10,881 nt of DNA, taken from positions 1 to 10,881 of the forward strand of contig JAURIP010000030.1 of assembly GCA_030832695.1 (NCBI GenBank), written 5' to 3'. Position numbers and translations under genes: made by a program. This document shows positions 1 through 7,100 of this stretch, in pieces. A model generated the notes under the pieces. The model made no database searches and had not been told where the DNA came from. It saw nothing but the letters and a program-made list of their open reading frames with translations. Source of the DNA: Sediminibacterium sp. (GTDB taxonomy: Bacteria > Bacteroidota > Bacteroidia > Chitinophagales > Chitinophagaceae). Position 1 is the stretch's first letter; every line of letters starts with the position of its first letter.

Positions 1-1
1 A

Positions 2-223
2 AAAAATGGAACTGCTGCCAATAGAAACTGGAAAGAGATGTTAATTGAATGGCGTGTCGTTAGGCAATCTACCAATTTACTATTCGCCTCATTTACAGAG
101 GAACAAATGAAAGCAATGGGAACCGCAAGTGGTCATCCTATTTCAGTTAATGCATTAGGATTTATCATTTTTGGCCATGCACTTCATCATTTACATGTGC
201 TAAAAGAGCGCTATGACATCTAA
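2..223 (+). CDS. DinB-superfamily protein, C-terminal fragment (5' end outside window)
   Basis: The frame is open from the left edge and ends at TAA 221-223, giving about 73 C-terminal residues of a longer protein; DinB-fold proteins are usually 150-180 residues. The visible part reads WKEMLIEWRVVRQ, then FTEEQM, then GTASGHPISVNAL, and ends with IIFGHALHHLHVLKERY. The GHxLHHLxxLKERY ending and the preceding G-x-A-x-GHP-x-SVxAL segment are characteristic of the last two helices of the DinB four-helix bundle. In this superfamily a metal is bound by three histidines, the last of them in this final helix. Family members are often thiol-dependent or damage-inducible proteins of unknown substrate, so no reaction can be assigned. 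An ATG at position 38 lies inside the conserved fold and is not a credible start. The gene ends at the hairpin terminator 245-280. Confidence 0.75.
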   Translation, partial: KNGTAANRNWKEMLIEWRVVRQSTNLLFASFTEEQMKAMGTASGHPISVNALGFIIFGHALHHLHVLKERYDI

Positions 224-244
224 TTTATATTAGTACTAATAAAC

Positions 245-280
245 AAAAACCCCGTTCCGATTTCTCGGACGGGGTTTTTT
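245..280. terminator. Bidirectional intrinsic terminator between the DinB-like and YceI genes
   Basis: The left arm (245-260) is five A, CCCC, G and TTCCGA. The right arm (265-280) is TCGGACGGGG followed by six T. They pair completely apart from one bulged T at 255, with a four-base loop (TTTC). The T run on the plus strand and the A run on its other side give a U-tract in both directions, as expected between convergent genes. Confidence 0.9.
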
Positions 281-298
281 ATAAAGCCAATGCTTAAA

Positions 299-874
299 TT
301 ATTTAGTTCCGTAAATATGGATCGCTAATTGTACTTCTGTATCCACCATACCTACACCATAGTTAATTCCAAAAATAGTTCTATCAAAAGGTAAGAAAGC
401 TTCTGCAAAAAAACCTTTGTCATCTGCATTTCTAATGATCGCAGTAAAGGTAACTGGTGCTTTAATTCCTTTTAAGTTTAAATCACCTTTAATGGTTGCT
501 CTATCTGCTTTGATATAATCTACTTTAGTAATCGTAAAAGTAGCTTCGCCAAATTTTGCAATGTCAAAAAAGTCGCCAGAAGATAAGTGACCTTGTAATT
601 TTTCACCACCACGTTCGTCAGTTACTTTTAAACCAGCAACATCAATTACAAAACTGCCACCCACTAATTTTCCACCATCAACTTGAACTGAACCTGATTT
701 AACTGGGAAATAGCCAGTATGGTAATCGCTTTTTTTAGAACCAACCCAATCTACTTTACTTTTTTGAGCAGTTACTGTAAATGTAACTCCTGCGTTAGAT
801 TTGTCTTTTTTTGTAAAAGCAACTAAGGATAATGAAGTTGCAACCATGACAACTGCGAAAATGATTTTTTTCAT
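299..874 (-). CDS. YceI-family secreted lipid/isoprenoid-binding-type protein
   Basis: This 191-residue protein starts at ATG 872-874. The N-terminus MKKIIFAVVMVATSLSLVAF is a typical Sec signal peptide (two Lys, then a hydrophobic core), so the mature protein is expected in the periplasm. The rest, from about residue 29, is one YceI domain: a FTVTAQKSKVDWVG opening strand, SGSVQVDGGKLVGGSFVIDV, the LKVTDERGGEKLQGHLSSGDFFDIAKFGEATF block, a DLNLKGIKAPVTF strand and a closing FDRTIFGINYG. YceI proteins form a lipocalin-like beta barrel that binds long isoprenoid or amide ligands; the ligand here cannot be read from sequence. The length matches the family. The gene stands alone, with its own upstream promoter candidate (906-936) and a terminator shared with the convergent DinB-like gene. 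Confidence 0.9.
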   Translation of the reverse strand: MKKIIFAVVMVATSLSLVAFTKKDKSNAGVTFTVTAQKSKVDWVGSKKSDYHTGYFPVKSGSVQVDGGKLVGGSFVIDVAGLKVTDERGGEKLQGHLSSGDFFDIAKFGEATFTITKVDYIKADRATIKGDLNLKGIKAPVTFTAIIRNADDKGFFAEAFLPFDRTIFGINYGVGMVDTEVQLAIHIYGTK

Positions 875-905
875 ATTTATTTTATTTTTTTGATTATTGA
901 GCTAA

Positions 906-936
906 CTAAAATACGAAAAATAATCTCGATTTCAAT
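906..936 (-). promoter_or_regulatory. Candidate Bacteroidota-type promoter for the YceI gene
   Basis: On the minus strand, ATTG (933-936) lies 19 bases upstream of TATTTTAG (906-913). The Bacteroidota housekeeping consensus is TTTG, a spacer of roughly 17-23 bases, then TAnnTTTG, so seven of eight -7 positions and the spacing fit. The -7 box is 31 bases before the YceI start codon, leaving a leader of about 25 nt that is very A-rich, as is usual for start regions in this phylum. This is pattern matching only. Confidence 0.45.
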
Positions 937-1043
937 AGCCCCTGTTGTTATATAATTTTTAATTATAATTAAAAGGTAAATATATAAATCAATGTTTAAA
1001 CAACAAAATATATTTTTAGGATAATTCTATGCCTATAATCTAG

Positions 1044-1051
1044 TATCTTCG
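1044..1051 (+). promoter_or_regulatory. Candidate -7 element upstream of sucC
   Basis: TATCTTCG matches the Bacteroidota -7 consensus TAnnTTTG except for C in place of the third T. It ends 16 bases before the sucC ATG, which would give a leader of only about 10 nt. No convincing TTTG -33 element is seen at the right distance. The rest of the 875-1067 gap is A+T-rich and contains nothing else I can support. Confidence 0.35.
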
Positions 1052-1067
1052 CCAAAATTTAGATTTT

Positions 1068-2279
1068 ATGAATTTGCATGAATATCAAGCAAAAGAGTTA
1101 CTTAAAAAGTATAATGTTCCAGTCCAAGAAGGAATCGCAGCAGAAACAGTGGACGCTGCAATTACTGCTTACCACAAAATAGCAGGTGAAACCAATAATA
1201 AATTCGCCGTAGTTAAAGCACAAATACATGCGGGTGGCCGTGGTAAAGGTAAAATAGTAGGCACTGAGCAAAGAGGTGTCGCCGTTGGTAAATCAGCAGC
1301 AGATATTGAAACCTTTGCGAAAAACATTTTAGGTGGTACATTAGTGACCATCCAAACTGGCCCAGCAGGTAAATTAGTTTCAAAAATACTAGTTGCACAG
1401 GACGTTTATTATGAAGGTCCTCAGCCTACCAAAGAATTTTATTTGTCTATTTTATTAGATCGTTCCAAAGGAATGAATGTAATCATGTATAGCACTGAAG
1501 GTGGAATGGATATTGAGGAAGTTGCACATAATACCCCTGAAAAAATATTTAAAGAGTGGATACACCCTGGTGGTGCATTGCAAGGTTTCCAAGCGCGTAA
1601 AATTGCATTCAATTTGGGACTAAGTGGTGATGCTTTTAAGAGTTGTGTAAAATTCGTAACCAATTTATACAATGCCTATGTTGGTTTAGATTGTGGCATG
1701 CTTGAGATTAATCCATTATTCAAAACCAGCGATGACAAAATGATCGCAGTAGATTGCAAAATGAATATTGATGATAATGCTTTAATGCGTCATCCTGATT
1801 TATTAGCAATGAGAGATGTTAGCGAAGAAGATCCTACCGAAGTGGAAGCAGGTGAATACAATTTAAACTTTGTCAAATTAGATGGCAATGTAGGTTGTAT
1901 GGTGAATGGTGCAGGTCTTGCCATGGCAACTATGGATATGATTAAGTTAAGTGGTGGTGAGCCAGCGAACTTTTTAGACGTTGGCGGTACTGCAAATGCG
2001 CAAACAGTTGAAGCTGGATTTAGAATTATTTTGAAAGACCCTAATGTAAAAGCTATTTTAATTAACATCTTTGGCGGTATTGTTCGTTGCGATCGTGTTG
2101 CTTCAGGTGTCATTGAAGCTTTCAATAAATTAGGTGATATTAATATCCCAATCATTGTGCGTTTACAAGGCACGAATGCAGTGGAAGCAAAAAAATTAAT
2201 TGACGAAAGTGGATTGAAAGTTCAGTCTGCTATTCAGTTGAGCGAAGCAGCTGCTTTAGTTAAGCAAGCCGTTGCTTAG
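1068..2279 (+). CDS. sucC: Succinate-CoA ligase (ADP-forming), beta subunit
   Basis: This 403-residue protein is the beta subunit of the citric-acid-cycle enzyme that interconverts succinyl-CoA and succinate with substrate-level phosphorylation of a nucleoside diphosphate. It is cytoplasmic and works with the alpha subunit SucD. The N-terminus MNLHEYQAKELLKKY is the family signature. The ATP-grasp region follows, with AGGRGKGK at 55-62 (nucleotide-binding loop), LEINPL at 212-217 and the metal-binding VDCK segment around 228-231. The C-terminal ligase domain shows GNVGCMVNGAGLAM (273-286), NFLDVGG (301-307), NIFGGI (333-338) and RLQGTN (365-370). The length is slightly above the 388 residues of the E. 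coli protein. The start is fixed by the conserved N-terminus. No sucD follows: the next gene is on the opposite strand, so SucD must be encoded elsewhere. Confidence 0.98.
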   Translation: MNLHEYQAKELLKKYNVPVQEGIAAETVDAAITAYHKIAGETNNKFAVVKAQIHAGGRGKGKIVGTEQRGVAVGKSAADIETFAKNILGGTLVTIQTGPAGKLVSKILVAQDVYYEGPQPTKEFYLSILLDRSKGMNVIMYSTEGGMDIEEVAHNTPEKIFKEWIHPGGALQGFQARKIAFNLGLSGDAFKSCVKFVTNLYNAYVGLDCGMLEINPLFKTSDDKMIAVDCKMNIDDNALMRHPDLLAMRDVSEEDPTEVEAGEYNLNFVKLDGNVGCMVNGAGLAMATMDMIKLSGGEPANFLDVGGTANAQTVEAGFRIILKDPNVKAILINIFGGIVRCDRVASGVIEAFNKLGDINIPIIVRLQGTNAVEAKKLIDESGLKVQSAIQLSEAAALVKQAVA

Positions 2280-2323
2280 TTTTAAGTAGCATTTTTATAA
2301 AATATAAAATGCTACTTAAAACT
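2278..2323. repeat. Perfect 18-bp inverted repeat starting in the sucC stop codon
   Basis: Arm 2278-2295 and arm 2306-2323 are exact reverse complements (AGTTTTAAGTAGCATTTT and its complement) around a 10-base A+T loop. The left arm begins on the second base of the sucC TAG. No T-run follows, so it does not look like a classic intrinsic terminator. It may be an mRNA 3'-end stabilising hairpin or an accessory terminator placed before the stronger one at 2338-2367. Confidence 0.75.
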
Positions 2324-2337
2324 CTCTTATGATTTTT

Positions 2338-2367
2338 AAAATACCCCCGATTCATCGGGGGTATTTT
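2338..2367. terminator. Bidirectional intrinsic terminator between sucC and the SprT-like operon
   Basis: The 13-bp arms 2338-2350 (AAAATACCCCCGA) and 2355-2367 are perfectly complementary with loop TTCA. The stem core has C and G runs of five, and there are A/T runs on both sides (GTTTT beyond the right arm; AAAAATC when read leftward). It can serve sucC from the left and the four-gene minus-strand operon from the right. Confidence 0.92.
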
Positions 2368-2401
2368 GTTTTAATTCCTCAGCCCATTTTTCAAGAAAAT
2401 A

Positions 2402-3031
2402 CTACGCCCCACTCACTAGCTTTACTTCAGTTAATGCGCTAAAGGAGTATACTTGACCGGTGGCTACCTCCACGCACTCAATACGTATGCGGCGCTTTTT
2501 GCCGCGCCTAAATATTTTTCCATTTAAGGATTCAAATAAAATGCCCTCTGCAATATGTGCAACAAGTGTCACCCCTGCTTTCTTTATTTCGTTATACTTC
2601 CTCAAAACCAATAAAAGTTTGGTTTCCCCATTGGCTGTGGCTGCAGGATTTAATAAAGTTTTACTTAACGCCTTTTTGATGTCATCTGGAAATAAACCTT
2701 GTTGTATAAATTGCGAAAGTAAATGTCCGTATATATTTTTCCATTCTTTGCCATGTGCATCCACCCTATTTCTATATTGTTCATAACATAATAGGTGCGC
2801 TAATTCATGAAGCAAGGTGATTAAAAACTCATACTTATTTAAATTTCCATTGACTGAAATTTTATGATTGGCCCCTTGGAATGCATGGCGATAATCACCT
2901 AAAACAGACTTCCTGGCCTTGGTAACTGTTAAATGAACTTTGTATTGATTGATTAAGGCAACCACAGGATCAAACGCACCATCAGGCAAGTAGGCATTCA
3001 GCGCGTTTAGTGGATGTTCAACTTTTGCCAA
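2402..3031 (-). CDS. SprT-like zinc metalloprotease-domain protein (TTG start)
   Basis: This 209-residue protein belongs to the SprT-like group, related to the metalloprotease domain of eukaryotic Spartan. The zinc site is visible: HELAH at 75-79 with Glu76 as the catalytic base, and a third ligand at His93 in DAHGKEWK. Upstream of it are YKVHLTVTKARKSVLGDYRH (30-49) and ISVNGNLNKYEF (58-69), and the C-terminal third has FRRGKKRRIRIECVEVATGQVY (from about 174), a beta-rich basic tail. The substrate is unknown. No in-frame ATG exists anywhere in the gene. TTG at 3029-3031 is the only usual start after the in-frame stop TAG at 3059-3061, and it gives the N-terminus MAKVEHPLNALNAYLP, which is about right for the family. 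No Shine-Dalgarno is seen; the 8-base T run just upstream is notable. It is the last gene of the operon, before terminator 2338-2367. Confidence 0.88.
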   Translation of the reverse strand: MAKVEHPLNALNAYLPDGAFDPVVALINQYKVHLTVTKARKSVLGDYRHAFQGANHKISVNGNLNKYEFLITLLHELAHLLCYEQYRNRVDAHGKEWKNIYGHLLSQFIQQGLFPDDIKKALSKTLLNPAATANGETKLLLVLRKYNEIKKAGVTLVAHIAEGILFESLNGKIFRRGKKRRIRIECVEVATGQVYSFSALTEVKLVSGA

Positions 3032-3058
3032 GAAAAAAAATTTAATGCGATTGAAAAA

Positions 3059-3424
3059 CTAATTCTTTTTTGTTGCCCAACGTATTTCAAGCCAAGCATA
3101 CAAAAGATAAATACCCATACAAACCAATAAGGTAGGTATGCCCACCTTTGTTTGTTGCGTTTTGGCATATATTAAAGCAGCGATTGCGAATACCCCCATT
3201 TTCATAAGCGTACCTAACATTACAGAACGAATCATTGCATTCGGGTTATTCTTATCCATTTTTAAAATGCGTATATAACTTAAAAATGCTGTAAAAATCA
3301 ACATCGTATTGACCACAATAATAAAGTAGTAATTAAAATAAGGCATACTTTCCATGAATAAAAAACATAAGGTATTTACGAGTGCAAAAAGTCCAAGTAT
3401 GGGCGTCATTTTTTTTATAAACAT
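3059..3424 (-). CDS. Small four-helix membrane protein, AtpI-like position
   Basis: I choose ATG 3422-3424, giving 121 residues (MFIKKMTPILGLF...). A longer reading to 3517 would overlap the upstream AtpZ-like gene and adds a non-hydrophobic, unconserved-looking leader. Four hydrophobic segments are visible at about residues 8-24, 30-49, 68-88 and 92-112. The third carries the RSVMLGTLMKMG motif with a Lys inside the helix, and the chain ends in a basic tail (RWATKKN). This layout, and its place 5 bases after an AtpZ-like gene, fit the AtpI-type membrane protein that often precedes atpB in Bacteroidota and is thought to help c-ring assembly or Mg supply of the F1Fo ATP synthase. The sequence alone is weakly diagnostic, so a generic inner-membrane protein remains possible. 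No ATP synthase subunit gene follows in this window. Confidence 0.65.
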   Translation of the reverse strand: MFIKKMTPILGLFALVNTLCFLFMESMPYFNYYFIIVVNTMLIFTAFLSYIRILKMDKNNPNAMIRSVMLGTLMKMGVFAIAALIYAKTQQTKVGIPTLLVCMGIYLLYAWLEIRWATKKN

Positions 3425-3429
3425 GGGTA

Positions 3430-3648
3430 TTATTTTGTTTCTTTTATGATTTTGTATAAGGTGAAAAGAATGAATGCAAATGGCAAAATCCAAATCAACA
3501 TTGGCTTGAAACCCCAATAAGCATCGCCTTTTTTACCAATATACAATAACAACAATAAACCACCAATCAGTTGTGATCCTAAACCAGCATAATTAGCCCA
3601 AACGGTTACTGGCTTATTTTTTTTATTATTGTTTGTATTAAAATTCAC
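3430..3648 (-). CDS. atpZ: AtpZ/AtpI-family small membrane protein (GTG start)
   Basis: This 72-residue inner-membrane protein has two transmembrane helices, about residues 19-38 (YAGLGSQLIGGLLLLLYIG) and 48-66 (KPMLIWILPFAFILFTLYK). It has a hydrophilic Asn/Lys-rich N-terminus, a short charged/aromatic linker (KKGDAYWGF) and a basic C-terminus. The size, the two-helix hairpin, the W-A-NYAGLGSQ-I-GG opening and the ending LYKIIKETK match Bacteroidota AtpZ proteins, small hydrophobic partners of the F1Fo ATP synthase. The start is GTG at 3646-3648: the frame is closed at TGA 3661-3663, the only other Met codon lies in the linker before helix 2, and no ATG precedes helix 1. It begins 8 bases after the stop of the upstream gene and ends 5 bases before the next, so it is co-transcribed with both. 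Confidence 0.75.
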   Translation of the reverse strand: MNFNTNNNKKNKPVTVWANYAGLGSQLIGGLLLLLYIGKKGDAYWGFKPMLIWILPFAFILFTLYKIIKETK

Positions 3649-3656
3649 AACAAAAT

Positions 3657-4052
3657 TTAATCATTTGAAGGTAAACTTTCGGGTAATTTCAACGGAATCG
3701 TATCCAATTGCTTTGGATTACCTTCTGAAAGCACTTTTTTTATCCCTTCTAAATATTGTTCCTTATAGTGTAAGGTTTGCTCCAATGAATCCGTCCTTAT
3801 TTTTAATAACTGAAGTGCAGTTTGACTTTCTTTGGTACCATATCCTGGGATATAATACTTAAGTGGGGTAAAAGCAATTAACGCAATGGTTAAGCCTACC
3901 AATAATATGAAACTCACACTAAAACCAATATAAACAGAAGTTCTAGACAGTCTGAATGCGACCACCTCGTCATAAGTATCATCGTTCATAATCACCAAAC
4001 GATAGGTATTACTGGTGCGTTTAAAAGTGTTGTTATCGTCTAAAATTGCCAT
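3657..4052 (-). CDS. Membrane-anchored coiled-coil protein resembling the N-terminal anchor of Bacteroidota M23 peptidases, without a peptidase domain
   Basis: This 131-residue protein has a cytoplasmic N-terminus with TYRLVIMNDDTYDEVVAFRLSR (16-37), one transmembrane helix at about 40-62, TPLKYYIPGYG (62-72), a predicted coiled coil at about 75-110 (LQLLKIRTDSLEQTLHYKEQYL) and a Pro/Ser-rich end. The order 'R-V-MND-T-EEV-RLSR', then helix, then 'AFTPL..YIPGY', then coiled coil is, as I recall, that of the N-terminal part of M23/LytM-domain proteins common in this phylum. There the coiled coil leads into a periplasmic peptidase-fold domain. Here the chain stops after the coiled coil, and no LytM motif lies downstream. 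A role as an envelope scaffold is possible, but no function can be assigned. It is the first gene of the minus-strand operon, with a TATCTTTA -7 candidate just upstream. Confidence 0.7.
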   Translation of the reverse strand: MAILDDNNTFKRTSNTYRLVIMNDDTYDEVVAFRLSRTSVYIGFSVSFILLVGLTIALIAFTPLKYYIPGYGTKESQTALQLLKIRTDSLEQTLHYKEQYLEGIKKVLSEGNPKQLDTIPLKLPESLPSND

Positions 4053-4068
4053 ATTAAAAGTTGCAACC

Positions 4069-4076
4069 TAAAGATA
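4069..4076 (-). promoter_or_regulatory. Candidate -7 element for the minus-strand operon, in a 71-base divergent promoter region
   Basis: Read on the minus strand this is TATCTTTA, seven of eight matches to TAnnTTTG, ending 16 bases before the ATG at 4050-4052. No clear TTTG is present at the expected -33 distance. The same 71 bases (4053-4123) must also promote the plus-strand TPR gene. TATTTTTA at 4098-4105 is the best plus-strand -7 match, again without a clear -33. The two promoters would be back to back within about 30 bases. Confidence 0.4.
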
Positions 4077-4123
4077 CAAAATAAACAGAATTAATTGTAT
4101 TTTTAGTCGATATTCATCCTACC

Positions 4124-7100
4124 ATGAAATTGTTGCAGCTCCCATTAAAATACCGGCTTTATCAACTCCTACTAATGGGCTGTATTTTTGTACTAAATAA
4201 TGGTGTTTTTGCGCAGGACTCCACTAAATCAATACTAGATATCAACAATTCCAAGTTGATTAAAAAAGTAAACAGCGTACTAGACAGCAATCAAAAAAAA
4301 ATAAATAATTTTTTATTTAAAAAGATTGACAATGTCAAAGCAAAATTAGATAGCACAACTCGCAAGTTTATTCCCTATGAAGAAGAGCGACCACTCCCCT
4401 ATGAAATTCTTACAAAGAAAAAATATACACTCGGTCGCCGTGCTTATCAAAATACTGTTTCAAAATTCAATTACATATTTCACGCAAATGAGGAGTTGAA
4501 TGAAATTATTAAAGATGCTCGCGCCTATTTACAGGAAGATTATACCAACCTAATCCCATTTTACGATTACGACTTAGCCAATACTTCTAAAAAAGACATT
4601 GATTCAATCATATATAGGTGTAATGCCAATGTAGTTTTACATGACTTAAGAAGTAACTGGGTAGACGACGCCTATTTATTATTAGCCAAAGCCTACTTAT
4701 TTCATAAAAATTTTGATACTGCAGGAAGTTTACTCCAATACATCAACTATGCATTTGACAACAAGGAAGCTGGGATGGATATTCCCATTGGAAGTAACTT
4801 AAGAAATACAAAAGGCCAATTTAGTATCGCCACAAAAGAAGATAATAAATTTTATGAAAATAGGAATATCAGAAATGAGAGTATGCTATGGCAGGCCAGA
4901 AATTATTTTGAAATAAATTCACTAAACGAAGGATTAAGCTTATTACAGTTATTGAAAACAGATGCTTTTTTTCCTAAACGATTACACCCATTTTTATTTG
5001 AACAACTGGCCTATGGCTATTATCAAAGTGAAATGTATGATAGTGCCGCTAATTATTTAATAAAAGGGCTGAGCAATGCACCTGATAAGTTTTCCAAAAC
5101 AAGATGGTATTATCTTATTGCCCAATTATGGGAAAAATCGGATAATCTAACCAATGCTTATACTTGGTATAAAAAAGCACACAGTGATGCATTAAACCCA
5201 TTAATTAGTGTGTATGCAAAAATTAATTTAATTAAAATTGATTTTAAGCAAACAAAAACACCCTGGCTGGAATTAGCCAATTCATTACAACAAATGTCAA
5301 GAAGGGAAAAATACAAACCATATACTGACATTTTATATTTTGAAATGGCAAAATTAGCAATTGAAAATAAAGACATCAGCAGGGCAAATGAATGGTTATT
5401 GGTTGCCATCAAAAAGAATGAAAATGGCTTAACGCAAAAACAAAAAGCCTTTGAATTATTGGCAGACATTAATTACAAATCAAGTGATTATGCTATGGCT
5501 ACTTTGGCGTATGATAGTTTGACTTTAATATTAAAAACAAACCCAGATTTTGAAAAAATAGCATTGCGTAAAAAATGGTTGCCAATCATTCTAACGAACG
5601 ACATTGTCATTCAGCAACAAGACACACTTCAATATATATACAACCTAGCAGAAAATTTACAAGAGGATTATATAAAAAAATGGGAATTAAATGAAAAAAA
5701 TAAAACCGACAAATTAAGTAGTCTGTTTATAGATGAAGACAGAAAAGCGGAACTAGCAAATGAGGCGTTAAACAGCATGGGAAACAATAATAATTTTAGG
5801 AATAACGGTTTCGGAAATAATTACGGTAATAATAATACAGGTTATAACTTAAATAATGCTGCAATAGGGAATAGTGGCATTAATGATTTTTATTTTGAAA
5901 ATAAAAACACCGTTGAAATTGGGAAACAAAACTTTGCGCAAAAATGGGGTAACAGACCAAATGTTGATCAATGGCGAAGAAAAACAAGCAGCGCAATTAT
6001 TTACAAAACAAATAATTCAACGGATGCTCCGCAATCAAGGTATGCAAACGATAGTACTAGTAAAGATACTGCGCGTATTTCCGCCATGGGAATGACCAAG
6101 GAAAAAACCACCTCAGTCCAACTAATAATAAGCAAAGAAGATCTAATTAAATCAACGGTAGAATTAAATAAAAGCAGCTTTCAAAATGCACAAACATTTT
6201 TATTCCAACTGAATGATTTTGAAAAGGCCCTACCCTTATACCAAAAAGTAATTAATTTAAATATGGATGATGTAATTACTGAAAGAAGTTTACTCGATTT
6301 AGCAAGTGAATATATTCACCAAGGGAATCGCGCCACTTCAGACAGCCTTATTGCAATAGTAGAAGCAAAATTTCCAAAAGGCGTTTATACATCAAAGAAG
6401 ACTGCTGTCGAAAATAAAAAGTCGCAAGAAAAACAAGTAGAGGCCGATTACAAAGAAGCCTATTTTTTAGCACAGATTGGAAATTGGGCTACTTTATCAA
6501 ATAAAGCAAGCCAACTGGACCTAAAACTTAAACAAACGAAGTGGTTAGCACCCTATCAATTTTTAAAGGTTAAAATGTATGCGCAACAAAGAATGGACAG
6601 TTTAGCATTTGTGTTATTAGATTCCATTATATACATGCACCAAAATGAAAGTATCCGAGATCGCGCAAAAAGTATTATTGAAGAACTTAAAAAAAGGAAA
6701 GAGACTGAGTTGTATTTATCTAAATTGAATGCAGACAGCTTGAAAACAATAGCTACTACTAAAAACCCAATTGTAGAAAATATAAAACAAGGCTCCGAAA
6801 ATAAAACGCTTGCCATAAGCCCTAAAACGGATTCCGCCAATAAATTTGCCATGGATGCTGGATTGTTTTTTACCAAGGACACATTAGAGCCGCATTATTT
6901 AGCCCTACTTACTAATAATATAAAGGAGATTTTGGTGAAGGAAATGGTCACCGCCCTTGGCTACCTGAATAAAGAGGATTTCAAAAAACAAAATTTAGAT
7001 GTAACTTACCTTGAATTTGAACCTAATGTTTTTGTTGTTTGGATTGGACCTTTTGAAAACTTAAATAGCAGCAATGCCTATTTAAATAAAATAAAAGGAC

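Noticed and set aside
1790..2173. A 127-codon reading frame on the minus strand within sucC
   Set aside because: It lies opposite conserved sucC codons, shows no family motif and has no promoter or start context; it is a by-product of sucC codon composition.
2460..2786. A 108-codon plus-strand reading frame across the SprT-like gene
   Set aside because: It is antisense to the HELAH-containing coding region and has no recognisable protein features.
3033..3040. The 8-base homopolymer before the SprT-like gene as a frameshift joining it to the AtpI-like gene
   Set aside because: The two genes are already in the same frame, separated by a real TAG, and each protein looks complete, so no frameshift is needed to explain the layout.
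3425..3517. A 31-codon N-terminal extension of the AtpI-like protein reaching ATG 3517
   Set aside because: It overlaps the end of the AtpZ-like gene by almost 90 bases and encodes a non-membrane, His-rich leader; ATG 3422-3424 fits the operon spacing and places a helix right after the start.
4175..4186. Firm lipoprotein call for the PorW-like protein from LLMGC
   Set aside because: Met at -2 is uncommon, and a good signal-peptidase-I site (VFA before Gln31) lies 10 residues later; left as uncertain although family members are lipoproteins.
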